From Sulfurimonas sp. HSL-1716 (lineage in GTDB: Bacteria; Campylobacterota; Campylobacteria; Campylobacterales; Sulfurimonadaceae), in assembly GCF_039645975.1 (NCBI RefSeq), contig NZ_CP147918.1, forward strand, positions 2,046,001-2,110,000: a stretch of 64,000 nt of DNA, written 5' to 3'. The translations under genes were made by a program, and so were the position numbers. The number at the start of each line of letters is the position of its first letter. The stretch's first letter is position 1. The notes under the pieces were generated by a model. It worked only from the letters and a program-made list of their open reading frames with translations, did not search any database and was not told the origin of the DNA. Positions 19,210-27,804 of the stretch are shown here, piece by piece.

Positions 19210-19727
19210 TATATTTTCCCATTATATTTTTTATCAAAACAATATAATTGTTCATCAATTTCATTTAGTTCAATACCCAAATCTGCAGATATCTTTTGAA
19301 GTTTTTTTGTATACTCAACATACTTATCAATTGAATATTGACTATAGGTTATTTTTTTACCATAAATTGCTCTATATGCTCTAATATCGATTATAGGAAA
19401 TATATCAGGTCTTAAAAACTTTAATATTGCACTAGCCATTGGAAAACCAACACCCTTAGATGAAGTCAATAGTTGTATTGTTCCAAGTACAATCTGTGCA
19501 TCGATAGTAATATCCTTATGGACAGCTATTCGTTTTAAATTTTGTAATGTTTCTTCACTTATCTCTAATACTCTATCTAATTTCCATAAAGCGATCCTTC
19601 TTATATCATCAATAGATATACTCTTATTCTTTTTCATATGATTTTTTAAAAAATCTGTTTCAATTTTATTATAAGTAAATTCATGTGATAAAACATCTGT
19701 CTTTTCATCAAATACTTTATATTTCAT
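19209..19727 (-). CDS. HhH-GPD (DNA glycosylase-like) protein of the AT-rich cassette
   Basis: This 172-residue protein carries a helix-hairpin-helix pattern GVGFPMASAIL (about residues 92-102) and, about 15 residues on, IIDIRAYRAIYG. The aspartate aligns in spacing with the catalytic Asp of HhH-GPD base-excision glycosylases (the VDTHV position). The C-terminal LYCFDKKYN is conserved in related unclassified proteins as I recall them. No iron-sulfur cysteines are present. It starts one base after the stop of the upstream membrane protein gene (TGAaATG), so coupling is likely. A DNA repair or defence enzyme is inferred; a non-catalytic DNA-binding role is possible. Confidence 0.6.
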   Translation of the reverse strand: MKYKVFDEKTDVLSHEFTYNKIETDFLKNHMKKNKSISIDDIRRIALWKLDRVLEISEETLQNLKRIAVHKDITIDAQIVLGTIQLLTSSKGVGFPMASAILKFLRPDIFPIIDIRAYRAIYGKKITYSQYSIDKYVEYTKKLQKISADLGIELNEIDEQLYCFDKKYNGKI

Positions 19728-19728
19728 T

Positions 19729-19968
19729 TCAATCTATCTCATCATATTTATAATCGTCAACTTTTTTTTCTAAATCTGCAATTTCATTTTCCAATTCATC
19801 TATTCGTGTTTCTAATCTTTTTACATAATCAATATGAGCCGAATTTGCTGGCATAGCAAAATCAAGTGCAATTGAGCTCAATCCTATAAGCATAGCGATT
19901 GTCCAAGAAACATCAATTAATGTAAAAAATTTTAGTAATACGATCACAGTAAAAATAATTATGCCCAT
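19729..19968 (-). CDS. Small membrane protein with C-terminal coiled coil
   Basis: This 79-residue protein has two short membrane segments (about residues 2-14 and 20-36, with IDVSW between them) and a charged coiled-coil tail (RLETRIDELENEIADLEKK). The ribosome site AAAGGA precedes ATG 19968. It is the first gene of the three-gene AT-rich cassette with the HhH-GPD-like and macrodomain genes. No family is recognised. A membrane anchor or sensor for the two following proteins is possible but speculative. Confidence 0.6.
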   Translation of the reverse strand: MGIIIFTVIVLLKFFTLIDVSWTIAMLIGLSSIALDFAMPANSAHIDYVKRLETRIDELENEIADLEKKVDDYKYDEID

Positions 19969-20051
19969 AAAAATCCTTTAATTTTTCTAAAATGAAGTCA
20001 GAAAAAAAGCTTACACATAAGGTGAACTTTTTAAGAGAGACAGACAGAACT

Positions 20052-21263
20052 TTACAGTCTGTCTAAAAGTATTACATGGACGAGCATTCCCTCTTCCAGA
20101 TCACCGTCCTCTTCGCCTGTTATCATAAGCGCTGAGTTGCATAGCAGGTTTGTAAGTATCGCCGACGTTCCCGATTTTTTATCTTTAAAATCGACCATGT
20201 AAGCTCCGTCTTCGATAGTCAGGTTGCAAGCCGTGAACTCCGTTTTTTTCGATTTTTTATAAAACGGCTCTTTTAATTTTGCTTCCACAACCGGCAGTTC
20301 GGGTTCCATCCCTAAAAAACGGTATATCAAAGGAACTGCATAGAGTAAAGCGGTAACTGTGGATGAATAGGCAAAACCGGGCAGCGCGGCTATGAACTTG
20401 TTGTCGCGCTGTGCGAGCAAGATATGCTGACCCGGTTTGATGTTTACCCCTTTGTAAACGACTTCGGCACCAAGGCGCGGAACAATGTCTTTTACAAAAT
20501 CGTAATCACCCACACTCACACCGCCTGTGGATATAACGATATCCGCGCAGCCAAGCGCATTCTCAAAACTCTCCATAATGGAAGCTTTGTCATCTTTTAC
20601 CACGCCGAGCTGGATAACTTCGGCACCTGCAAGCTTTGCCATCGCTTCGATGGTATAGTTGTTTGAGCTTCTGATCTGCGTGGATGTCGCGGCATCTTCG
20701 CCCAGGTCAAGAATTTCGCTTCCGGTCGATATAACAGCCACACGCGGTTTTAAGGCAACTTTCACCGTGACTTTGTTCAACCCCGCCATAACGCCGATCT
20801 CTGTAAAAGAGATCTTTGTGCCCTTTTTGATGAGAATATCGCCGGCATGATAACTCTCGCCTACGGGGCGGACGCTTGATCCGATCTGCACATACTCGTC
20901 TATGACGATCTCATCGCCTTCGACCGTAACGTTTTCGATCTGAATGAGAGTATCTGCACCTTCGGGTATCTTCGAGCCCGTAAAGGTTTTTATGCAGTGT
21001 CCGCTCGTGATCACTCTTCTCTCTTCGCTTCCGGCAGGATTATCGCCTAAGATCTTAATACGCCCCAGCTCCTGATCCTGCCCTATTATCGCATACCCAT
21101 CCATCGATGCCGTAGGAAACTCCGGAGAGGCGCTTCGTGCTACGATATCTTCCGCTAAAATACGCCCGAGCGCATCGCTGAGAAAAAGATTCTCAAAACG
21201 CAAAGCGCCTACATCTAAAAGATGCAGCATGTTTTGGGATGCTTCGTATGAAATAAAGCTCAT
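20052..21263 (-). CDS. moeA: Molybdopterin molybdenumtransferase MoeA
   Basis: MoeA inserts molybdate (or tungstate) into adenylylated molybdopterin, the last step of the basic cofactor. The 403-residue protein shows SMDGYAI near residues 53-59, KIPEGADTLIQIENV, the central IISTGGVSVGDYDFVKD-type block (about 165-185 of the MoCF domain: VISTGSEI and STGGVSVGDYD), and ALPGFAYSS. It ends the moaD-moaE-moeA operon, overlapping moaE by 4 bp. Confidence 0.95.
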   Translation of the reverse strand: MSFISYEASQNMLHLLDVGALRFENLFLSDALGRILAEDIVARSASPEFPTASMDGYAIIGQDQELGRIKILGDNPAGSEERRVITSGHCIKTFTGSKIPEGADTLIQIENVTVEGDEIVIDEYVQIGSSVRPVGESYHAGDILIKKGTKISFTEIGVMAGLNKVTVKVALKPRVAVISTGSEILDLGEDAATSTQIRSSNNYTIEAMAKLAGAEVIQLGVVKDDKASIMESFENALGCADIVISTGGVSVGDYDFVKDIVPRLGAEVVYKGVNIKPGQHILLAQRDNKFIAALPGFAYSSTVTALLYAVPLIYRFLGMEPELPVVEAKLKEPFYKKSKKTEFTACNLTIEDGAYMVDFKDKKSGTSAILTNLLCNSALMITGEEDGDLEEGMLVHVILLDRL

Positions 21264-21712
21264 TTTTCCGCTCCCAGAAGCCCGCTGCCTTTAATACGCG
21301 TCGATCTGTCTTTTGCATAGATCCTCTCGCCTGCTATGATATCGTATTTCCATATAGGCGCACTCGCTTTAAAATCTTCCACGAACTCCACTATAAGCTC
21401 TAGTGCGACACGTCTTTTTGGAGAGAAGACTGCTGCGATGTATGAGGACGTATGAACGGGAACGTCGCCTATGGAGTGAGCCATCACGACTTTTGCACCT
21501 CTTTGTTTTGCTTTTTGTTCCCATGCTTTAAACCAGTTCTCAAGAATAGGTTCATAGATATCAAAGCTCAACGCTTCGATAGAGTCTTCGGCTCTTACCG
21601 TTCCTATAAAAGGGATATACGCGCCGTAGTTGCTAAGCGCCTCGCTCTCATACCATCTTTTTAAGATCTCAGGGACATCCAACGGACCGCTGTAGAGTTC
21701 TAACATGCTCAT
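21260..21712 (-). CDS. moaE: Molybdopterin synthase catalytic subunit MoaE
   Basis: MoaE, with thiocarboxylated MoaD, adds two sulfurs to cyclic pyranopterin monophosphate. The start at 21712 (MSMLELYSG) gives 150 residues and a 4-bp ATGA overlap with moaD; an ATG three codons upstream lies inside moaD and is less likely. Family features seen are YIPFIGTVRAED near the start, HSIGDVPVHTSSYIAAV, and WKYDIIAGERIY with the catalytic lysine region. Confidence 0.93.
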   Translation of the reverse strand: MSMLELYSGPLDVPEILKRWYESEALSNYGAYIPFIGTVRAEDSIEALSFDIYEPILENWFKAWEQKAKQRGAKVVMAHSIGDVPVHTSSYIAAVFSPKRRVALELIVEFVEDFKASAPIWKYDIIAGERIYAKDRSTRIKGSGLLGAEK

Positions 21713-21930
21713 CCGCCGCAAACCGGAGGCAAAAGTGAAATTTTATCTCCGTCGTTAAGTTTTATATCAAGAGATGAAACAAGCGTATCGTTCAGGGCGA
21801 CGGCGCTTGTCTGCAACCACTCTTTCAATTCGTCGTCCTGGTTTAAAATATCGGCGACCTCTCTTAAGGTAAGCGCTTCCAGATCAAGAGGCTCTTTTTG
21901 TATGGGACCTAAAAATTCGATATGTACCAT
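21709..21930 (-). CDS. moaD: Molybdopterin synthase sulfur carrier subunit MoaD
   Basis: This 73-residue ubiquitin-fold protein ends in CGG, the diglycine tail that is adenylylated and converted to the thiocarboxylate. LLPPVCGG is typical of MoaD. It is the first gene of the moaD-moaE-moeA operon and overlaps moaE by 4 bp. Confidence 0.93.
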   Translation of the reverse strand: MVHIEFLGPIQKEPLDLEALTLREVADILNQDDELKEWLQTSAVALNDTLVSSLDIKLNDGDKISLLPPVCGG

Positions 21931-21978
21931 ATCTCTTCCTTTGCATTTTGTTAAAGCGATTATATCAAAAAATGTAGC

Positions 21979-21984
21979 TATAAT
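21979..21984 (+). promoter_or_regulatory. mqnA: -10 box upstream of mqnA
   Basis: A consensus TATAAT lies about 36 bp upstream of the mqnA start in the divergent moaD-mqnA gap. No clear -35 box is seen. Confidence 0.45.
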
Positions 21985-22019
21985 TCGCTTACATAAATAA
22001 ACATCGGGAAATTCTTAGC

Positions 22020-22661
22020 TTGGTTTTTGGAAAAATAGAATATCTTAATCTTTTACCTTTTCACGTATTTATAAAGCGCTTCAACAGGTCCAGCAGAGAA
22101 AACATGACAATGGAATACAAAAAAAACGTTCCTGCAAAAATAAACGTGCTTTTTGAACGAAGAAGAGTAGACGCCGCATTTATATCCAGCATAAAAGCAA
22201 AAAAATACAAATATGCAAAACTCGGCATCATCGCCAAAAAAGAGGTGCTGAGCGTACTTGTGATCCCTCAAGACGAATATAAGAAAGATACGGCATCGGC
22301 AACCTCAAATCTTCTGGCAAATATCCTGGGTATCAAAGGAGAGGTTCTTATCGGAGACAGAGCGTTAGAATATTATCTCAGCGGAGGACCTCATATAGAT
22401 CTGGCAAAAACATGGAATGATAAACATCATCTTCCGTTCGTTTTTGCGCTCCTGTCATACCGCAATCACGGCAGCAGGATAAAAAAAATAGAAAAACACT
22501 TCTCAAAAGCAAAAGTAAGAATTCCGGGATATATACTGCAAAAGGCCTCAAAAAAAACCGGCATCTCCCAAAAAGATATCTTAAGTTATCTCAAAAAGAT
22601 ATCTTATAACCTCGATAAAAAAGCCTCTCTCGGACTAAAAAAATTCTATACACTGTCATAA
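22020..22661 (+). CDS. mqnA: Chorismate dehydratase MqnA (futalosine pathway)
   Basis: MqnA converts chorismate to 3-enolpyruvylbenzoate, the first step of the futalosine route to menaquinone. The 213-residue protein starts with FGKIEYLNLLPFHVF, typical of MqnA, and later shows VLIGDRALEYY and DLAKTWNDKHHLPFVFAL. It is shorter than usual MqnA (about 230-280) but keeps these blocks. The start is TTG. MqnD lies at 27.8 kb. Confidence 0.88.
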   Translation: MVFGKIEYLNLLPFHVFIKRFNRSSRENMTMEYKKNVPAKINVLFERRRVDAAFISSIKAKKYKYAKLGIIAKKEVLSVLVIPQDEYKKDTASATSNLLANILGIKGEVLIGDRALEYYLSGGPHIDLAKTWNDKHHLPFVFALLSYRNHGSRIKKIEKHFSKAKVRIPGYILQKASKKTGISQKDILSYLKKISYNLDKKASLGLKKFYTLS

Positions 22662-22990
22662 TCGTAAATTTCAATACACCGTTTCTATTAGTTTCATAAT
22701 CTATGATAAATAGCTCTGTTTTATTTTTTATTTTTCTTCTTCTATATATTAGAGAGCAAAAAAAGCTACTAAACTATCCGCATTTTCCGGTATAAATTTT
22801 TTTTTAATTTTCATGAAGATTCTGTGAACGACGCACAGTGTTTCTTTTTGTAAACATTTAACAATATCATGCAGTTTTATGTCACTTATCGTAACTTTTT
22901 TCTGCTTCTTGACCTTATGTATTTATATTTATCAAATTTCTAACTGTGTAATAGATAAAATAACTCTACTTTATAATACAGGAAAAACAA
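22662..22990. other. Intergenic region between mqnA and the malic enzyme gene, no gene seen
   Basis: This 329-bp stretch is AT-rich and has no ORF with a ribosome site. A TTGACC (22909-22914) could act as a -35 box and TATAAT-like sequence is present near 22971, but that lies too close to the malic enzyme start (22991) to be its -10. No hairpin terminator is convincing after mqnA. Confidence 0.5.
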
Positions 22991-24274
22991 ATGGCTTCTT
23001 TCGAACAAGAATCTCTAAACTACCATAAAGCTCGTAACGAGTTTGAAGGTAACGGAAAAATCGGTACACTAATCACAAAGCCTTGCGATACGGTAGCTGA
23101 GCTTGCAATGGCATACAGCCCGGGTGTCGCTTACCCTTGTCTTGAAATAGAAAAAGACATCAGTACTGCGTATGATTATACTAACAAAGGTAATCTGGTT
23201 GCAGTTATTTCAGACGGTACTGCCGTTCTTGGTCTTGGCGATATCGGCCATTTATCGGGAAAACCGGTTATGGAAGGTAAATGTGTTCTTTTTAAAGCAT
23301 TTGCTCACGTTGATGCAGTCGATATCGAGATTAACACAAAAGATACAGAAGAGATCATCAAGACAGTAGCTGCTATCGCCGATACTTTCGGCGGGATCAA
23401 TCTTGAAGACATCGCTGCACCAAAATGCTTTGAGATCGAAGAAAGACTTAAAGAGATCTGTAACGTACCTGTTTTCCATGACGATCAGCATGGAACGGCA
23501 GTTATCACTACAGCGGGACTTATTAACGTTCTTGAGATGAGCGGTAAAAAAGCCGAAGAGCTGAAAGTCGTTGTTATCGGTGCGGGAGAAAGCGGTATCG
23601 CTTGTGCGAATATGTATAAAGCGCTTGGTGTTAAAAACATCACTATGCTTGACTCCAAAGGCGTTATCCACACAGGAAGAACTGACCTTAACAAACAAAA
23701 AGCGGCTTATGCGATCGATACAGAAGACCGTACGCCTGCTGATGCGGCAAGAAATGCCGATATGATTCTGGGTCTTTCCGGTCCGGAACAGATCACACAG
23801 GATATGGTTCGTTCTATGGCTGACAATCCGATTATTTTCGCTTGTGCAAACCCGATCCCGGAGATCATGCCTGATCTTGCAAAAGAGGTAAGAGACGACC
23901 TTATCATGGGAACTGGAAGAAGCGATTTTGCAAATCAAGTGAACAATGTTCTTGGTTTCCCTTTTATATTCCGCGGAGCGCTTGACGTAAGAGCGACTAA
24001 GATCACCGAAAATATGAAAATGGCAGCATCTAAAGCACTTGCAGAACTTGCAAAAGAAGATGTTCCTGACTATGTTAAAAAAGCACACAAAAGAGATGAT
24101 ATGAGTTTCGGCCCTGATTATATCATTCCGTCTCCATTTGATAAAAGACTTCTTGTGTTCGTCTCATCAGCGGTAGCACAGGCTGCAGTCGATGACGGTG
24201 TTGCAGGAGTGACAGATTTTAATGTCGAAGATTATAAGGCACACCTGCAAAGAATGGCAGATAACGCTAAATAG
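22991..24274 (+). CDS. maeB: Malic enzyme
   Basis: This enzyme oxidatively decarboxylates malate to pyruvate with NAD(P). The 427-residue protein contains [12 protein letters not shown], the catalytic [18 protein letters not shown] block, DDQHGTAVI, and the Rossmann motif [16 protein letters not shown]. It is the short bacterial form, without the phosphotransacetylase domain fused in E. coli MaeB. The symbol is used in the broad family sense; NAD versus NADP preference is not determined. Confidence 0.92.
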   Translation: MASFEQESLNYHKARNEFEGNGKIGTLITKPCDTVAELAMAYSPGVAYPCLEIEKDISTAYDYTNKGNLVAVISDGTAVLGLGDIGHLSGKPVMEGKCVLFKAFAHVDAVDIEINTKDTEEIIKTVAAIADTFGGINLEDIAAPKCFEIEERLKEICNVPVFHDDQHGTAVITTAGLINVLEMSGKKAEELKVVVIGAGESGIACANMYKALGVKNITMLDSKGVIHTGRTDLNKQKAAYAIDTEDRTPADAARNADMILGLSGPEQITQDMVRSMADNPIIFACANPIPEIMPDLAKEVRDDLIMGTGRSDFANQVNNVLGFPFIFRGALDVRATKITENMKMAASKALAELAKEDVPDYVKKAHKRDDMSFGPDYIIPSPFDKRLLVFVSSAVAQAAVDDGVAGVTDFNVEDYKAHLQRMADNAK

Positions 24275-24284
24275 TACTCTATGT

Positions 24285-24307
24285 CTTAAGAGCATAAAGC
24301 TCTTGAG
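24285..24307. terminator. Bidirectional hairpin terminator
   Basis: Arms CTTAAGAGC and GCTCTTGAG (one U-G pair) flank ATAAA between the convergent ends of the malic enzyme and AMIN-domain genes. No long T-run follows on either strand, so efficiency is uncertain. Confidence 0.5.
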
Positions 24308-24314
24308 GCGAATC

Positions 24315-24956
24315 CTACTTTAAAAAAAGCAAATAACCTTTTTTCTCTCGTTTTAGAGTATATTCATACTGTCCGTCAAGCTCTATAACCACTCTGTAAT
24401 AGCCGTCATGATTACCGATCTTGATCGTTTTATACACAGAATTTTTTACATTTTCCTGATATGATCTAAAGTCACAAACTCTTTTAAAATCGATAACTAT
24501 CCTATAGGGATCAATAAGCATAAAATTACGTATTTTTTTGTCTTTTGTGATTATCTTTAATCTTTTGTTCTTTACTGAAAAAGAGATAAACTTATAATCC
24601 GCGACTTTTTCATACTTTTCCTCTTTTTTCATAGGAATATTTTCTTGGACTGCCGTATCGTTCGTGTATGACTGTGAGATAAAAATCGGAAGATGCCAGT
24701 CAATAGAATTATCTAAAGATATCGATTTTTTTTCGATGGAACCGTCAAGATTAACATACTCTACAGAAACTTCTCTTATCACTCTGGCGCTTGAAGGCAG
24801 AGTCAGAGTCGCTCTTTTGAGCGGTTCATATTTTTGCACTTTGTTTGTCGATATGGAAAGGTCTTGAGAGTCTTTTGAAGGAAAAAACGGGTTTTCTCTG
24901 GCATTTAGGGATACGATAAACATTATGAATAAAATAATACTTTTAAACACTGCCAC
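24315..24956 (-). CDS. AMIN-domain periplasmic protein
   Basis: This 213-residue protein has an N-terminal signal peptide (about residues 1-19, ending LNA) and a C-terminal AMIN-type domain (RIVIDFKRVCDF followed by IKIGNHDGYYRVVIELDG, about residues 145-205). AMIN domains bind peptidoglycan and target amidases or secretion machinery. There is no amidase domain here. It lies immediately downstream of the FtsB-like gene, which supports a role in the cell envelope or division. Confidence 0.78.
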   Translation of the reverse strand: MAVFKSIILFIMFIVSLNARENPFFPSKDSQDLSISTNKVQKYEPLKRATLTLPSSARVIREVSVEYVNLDGSIEKKSISLDNSIDWHLPIFISQSYTNDTAVQENIPMKKEEKYEKVADYKFISFSVKNKRLKIITKDKKIRNFMLIDPYRIVIDFKRVCDFRSYQENVKNSVYKTIKIGNHDGYYRVVIELDGQYEYTLKREKKGYLLFLK

Positions 24957-24989
24957 CCTTTTTTTTATTATGAAAGTTATTATAGCAAA

Positions 24990-25268
24990 TTATTGTGCGG
25001 TAATCTCTTTTAATTCAAAATACTCTCTTTGCTTCTGTGCATTTTCTTTTTTTAGCGTATGTATCTCATCTTTGAGATAGTCATGATAATCATCGAGTTT
25101 CATCAAAACCTGTAAAGAGTTTGTGCCGTACAAAAGACTGCCTATATAAACTCCCGAAAAAAGGACGATAAAAAGTGCAGCCAGAAATTTACCTACGGAG
25201 AGACCAAGATATTTCTCGGTAATCGATTGTGAACTATCTATTTCATCATACATTTCATCATGATTCAT
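24990..25268 (-). CDS. FtsB/DivIC-like septum protein
   Basis: This 92-residue protein has a short cytoplasmic start, one membrane helix (about residues 28-48) and a periplasmic coiled coil (about 53-90). Its layout and its place after recA-eno match the septum-formation-initiator (FtsB/DivIC) homologue found at this locus in Campylobacterota. The sequence is too divergent for certainty. Confidence 0.62.
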   Translation of the reverse strand: MNHDEMYDEIDSSQSITEKYLGLSVGKFLAALFIVLFSGVYIGSLLYGTNSLQVLMKLDDYHDYLKDEIHTLKKENAQKQREYFELKEITAQ

Positions 25269-25316
25269 AGTCTCGCCTTCATAAAAATAATCGACAGGAA
25301 AGAACTTCCCGTCAAA

Positions 25317-26585
25317 TCAATTAAAAAGCAGTGAACCTAGATATTCACCGTATACAATCTCGTTTTCTATCTCTAGCAGACGATTGTATTTTGCCGTTCT
25401 CTCGCCGCGGGCAGTCGAACCTGTTTTGATCTCGCCGCAGTTAAGTGCGACCGCAAAATCGGCGATAAACGCATCTTCGCTCTCTCCGGAACGGTGAGAC
25501 ATAACGCATTTATAACCGTTTCTTTGTGCCAAACGAACCGTCAGCATGGTTTCGCTTACCGAACCGATCTGATTTGGTTTGATAAGAATAGCGTTTGCTA
25601 TCTCTTTTTGTATACCTTCGTTTAATATAGCCGCATTGGTAACAAAAAGATCGTCACCGACTAACTGAACCTTTTCTCCAAGCTTTTCAGTCAGTACTTT
25701 CCATCCTGCCCAATCGTCTTCGCTTAAGCCGTCTTCGATGGAAACGATAGGATATTTTGCACACAAATCTTCATAATAAGCTACAAGCTCTTCTGAGGTC
25801 ACGGTTCTGTTTTCAGACTCCAAGCGGTACCCGCCTTCCGTTACCAGTTCGGATGCAGCGACATCCAGCGCGATCGCGATATCTTTACCGGCTTCATACC
25901 CCGCCTTTTTGATCGCTTCCATTATGACCTGTATAGGCTCTTCGTTCGAACTGAGATCAGGAGCAAAACCGCCTTCGTCGCCGAGTGCCGTATTGTGATT
26001 TTTTGATTTTAAAATAGATTTTAGGTTGTGGTACACCTCAGCCGAAGCTTTCAGTGCATCCGCAAAGTCTTCAAAGCCGATCGGCATGATCATATATTCT
26101 TGAAAATCGACAGAGTTGTCTGCATGGCTTCCGCCGTTAATGATGTTTAACATCGGCGTAGGCATAACCATGGCATTTGCACCGCCAAGATAACGATAAA
26201 GAGGCATCTTCAGACTTTTTGCCGCTGCGCGTGCAACCGCCATAGAGACTCCAAGAACTGCATTCGCTCCTAAATGCCCGTAGTTATCCGTACCGTCAAG
26301 CTCTTTCATGATCGCATCGACCATCGCCTGATTGAACGGACTCATACCTATTAAAGCGTCGGCGATATGGGTATTTACATTTTCGACGGCTTTTAAAACA
26401 CCTTTTCCCATATAACGTTCATCGCCGTCACGAAGTTCCAATGCTTCTCTCTTACCCGTGCTTGCTCCCGAAGGAACTATAGCGCTAGTAGTCGTGCCGT
26501 CACTTAACTCTACAGTGGCTTTTACAGTCGGATTTCCGCGTGAATCCATAACCTCTATGGCACTAACATTATCTATAAAAATCAT
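25317..26585 (-). CDS. eno: Enolase
   Basis: Enolase interconverts 2-phosphoglycerate and phosphoenolpyruvate. The 422-residue protein has the N-terminal DSRGNPTV, the [15 protein letters not shown] loop, the metal ligands in DVAASE, SIEDGL and GDDLFVTN, and the catalytic-lysine block [13 protein letters not shown] followed by SHRSGESED. Its start overlaps the end of recA by 4 bp, the order usual in Campylobacterota. Confidence 0.98.
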   Translation of the reverse strand: MIFIDNVSAIEVMDSRGNPTVKATVELSDGTTTSAIVPSGASTGKREALELRDGDERYMGKGVLKAVENVNTHIADALIGMSPFNQAMVDAIMKELDGTDNYGHLGANAVLGVSMAVARAAAKSLKMPLYRYLGGANAMVMPTPMLNIINGGSHADNSVDFQEYMIMPIGFEDFADALKASAEVYHNLKSILKSKNHNTALGDEGGFAPDLSSNEEPIQVIMEAIKKAGYEAGKDIAIALDVAASELVTEGGYRLESENRTVTSEELVAYYEDLCAKYPIVSIEDGLSEDDWAGWKVLTEKLGEKVQLVGDDLFVTNAAILNEGIQKEIANAILIKPNQIGSVSETMLTVRLAQRNGYKCVMSHRSGESEDAFIADFAVALNCGEIKTGSTARGERTAKYNRLLEIENEIVYGEYLGSLLFN

Positions 26586-27625
26586 ATATCTAAATCTCCT
26601 TCATCTATGTCTGATACATCCATGGTCATAAGAGAGCTCATACCCATGGCATTTTTTATTTTATCTTCTATTTCACGAGCCAGTTCCGGCTCGTCTTTAA
26701 ATTTTTGTTTCACATTTTCACGGCCCTGTCCGAGTTTTACATCCTCATACGAGAACCAGGCTCCGCTTTTATCGATAATGTCTAATTTAACACCGTAATC
26801 GACCAGTTCACCCTCTTTTGAGATCCCCTCTCCGAACATAATATCAAATTCTGCCTGACGGAACGGCGGTGCGACTTTGTTTTTTATAACTTTTGCTTTC
26901 ACACGGTTACCGATCTGGCTTTCACCCTGTTTAAGCGAGGCAATACGTCTGACGTCGATACGCACCGATGCATAGAACTTGAGCGCGTTTCCGCCCGTGG
27001 TAGTTTCCGGCGAACCGTATCCCATCATACCGATCTTCATACGAATCTGGTTGATAAATATGACCGTACAGTTCATCTTATGAAGCACACCCGTAAGTTT
27101 ACGGAGCGCTTTTGACATCAGACGCGCCTGAACACCGACGTTTTGATCGGACATCTCGCCTTCGATTTCAGACTTAGGAGTAAGTGCTGCGACCGAATCG
27201 ATGACGATAAGATCGACCGCTCCGCTGCGCGCAACCGTTTCGACGATATCAAGAGCCTGTTCGCCGTAATCGGGCTGTGATACAAGCAGATTATCGATAT
27301 CCACACCAAGATTTTTTGCGTAAACCACATCAAGGGCATGTTCAGCGTCGATGAACGCACACACGCCGCCGCCTTTTTGACACTCTGCCGTTATCTGAAG
27401 CGCCAATGTCGTCTTACCGGAACTCTCCGGTCCGTAAACCTCGATTATACGGCCTTGCGGAACTCCGCCTATACCAAGAGCAAGATCAAGCCCCAAAGAA
27501 CCGGTGCTGATAGCTTTTATCGGCTCGATCTCTTTGTCGCCGAGTCTCATCAGCGTACCTTTTCCAAAGGTCTTATCTATCTGTTTTAATGCTAAGTCTA
27601 ATGATTTTTGTTTGTTTGCATCCAT
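26582..27625 (-). CDS. recA: Recombinase RecA
   Basis: RecA forms the strand-exchange filament used in recombinational repair, here expected to be loaded by AddAB. The 347-residue protein has Walker [10 protein letters not shown] (65-73), [10 protein letters not shown] (Walker B), the L1 loop region LRKLTG and L2 region around [11 protein letters not shown]. The acidic C-terminus ([11 protein letters not shown]) is typical. eno follows with a 4-bp overlap. Confidence 0.98.
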   Translation of the reverse strand: MDANKQKSLDLALKQIDKTFGKGTLMRLGDKEIEPIKAISTGSLGLDLALGIGGVPQGRIIEVYGPESSGKTTLALQITAECQKGGGVCAFIDAEHALDVVYAKNLGVDIDNLLVSQPDYGEQALDIVETVARSGAVDLIVIDSVAALTPKSEIEGEMSDQNVGVQARLMSKALRKLTGVLHKMNCTVIFINQIRMKIGMMGYGSPETTTGGNALKFYASVRIDVRRIASLKQGESQIGNRVKAKVIKNKVAPPFRQAEFDIMFGEGISKEGELVDYGVKLDIIDKSGAWFSYEDVKLGQGRENVKQKFKDEPELAREIEDKIKNAMGMSSLMTMDVSDIDEGDLDI

Positions 27626-27673
27626 TCTTTGCTCACTTTAATGGGACGTGCCCGAAAATTTATTAGACTAATC

Positions 27674-27706
27674 ATATTTCAATATGAAATATATTTTTAA
27701 AAATAT
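27674..27706. promoter_or_regulatory. Paired AT-rich palindromes in the recA-mqnD divergent promoter region
   Basis: Two palindromes touch each other: ATATTTCA-ATA-TGAAATAT (27674-27692) and ATATTTTTAAAAATAT (27691-27706). They lie about 50-80 bp upstream of recA and about 100-130 bp upstream of mqnD. They could be operators for either gene. AT-richness raises the chance of accidental symmetry. Confidence 0.35.
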
Positions 27707-27804
27707 TGCATTATGTCATATTTTATCTTATATGTATGCATTACCTATAAAATAATGTGTAATTTTAGCGTTATTTGGTTAAAATTAAATTTATTTATAA
27801 CGTA

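Noticed and set aside
19200-19225. Programmed frameshift joining the HhH-GPD-like and macrodomain frames
   Set aside because: The macrodomain frame is -1 relative to the upstream gene, but GGGAAAA is not in the phase needed for a slippery heptamer and re-pairing after a shift would be poor. A non-AUG or lost start is simpler.
23252-24088. 278-residue minus-strand open frame opposite the malic enzyme gene
   Set aside because: It lies entirely inside a clear malic enzyme gene, has a Cys/Arg/Phe-heavy composition typical of antisense frames, and shows no ribosome site or domain.
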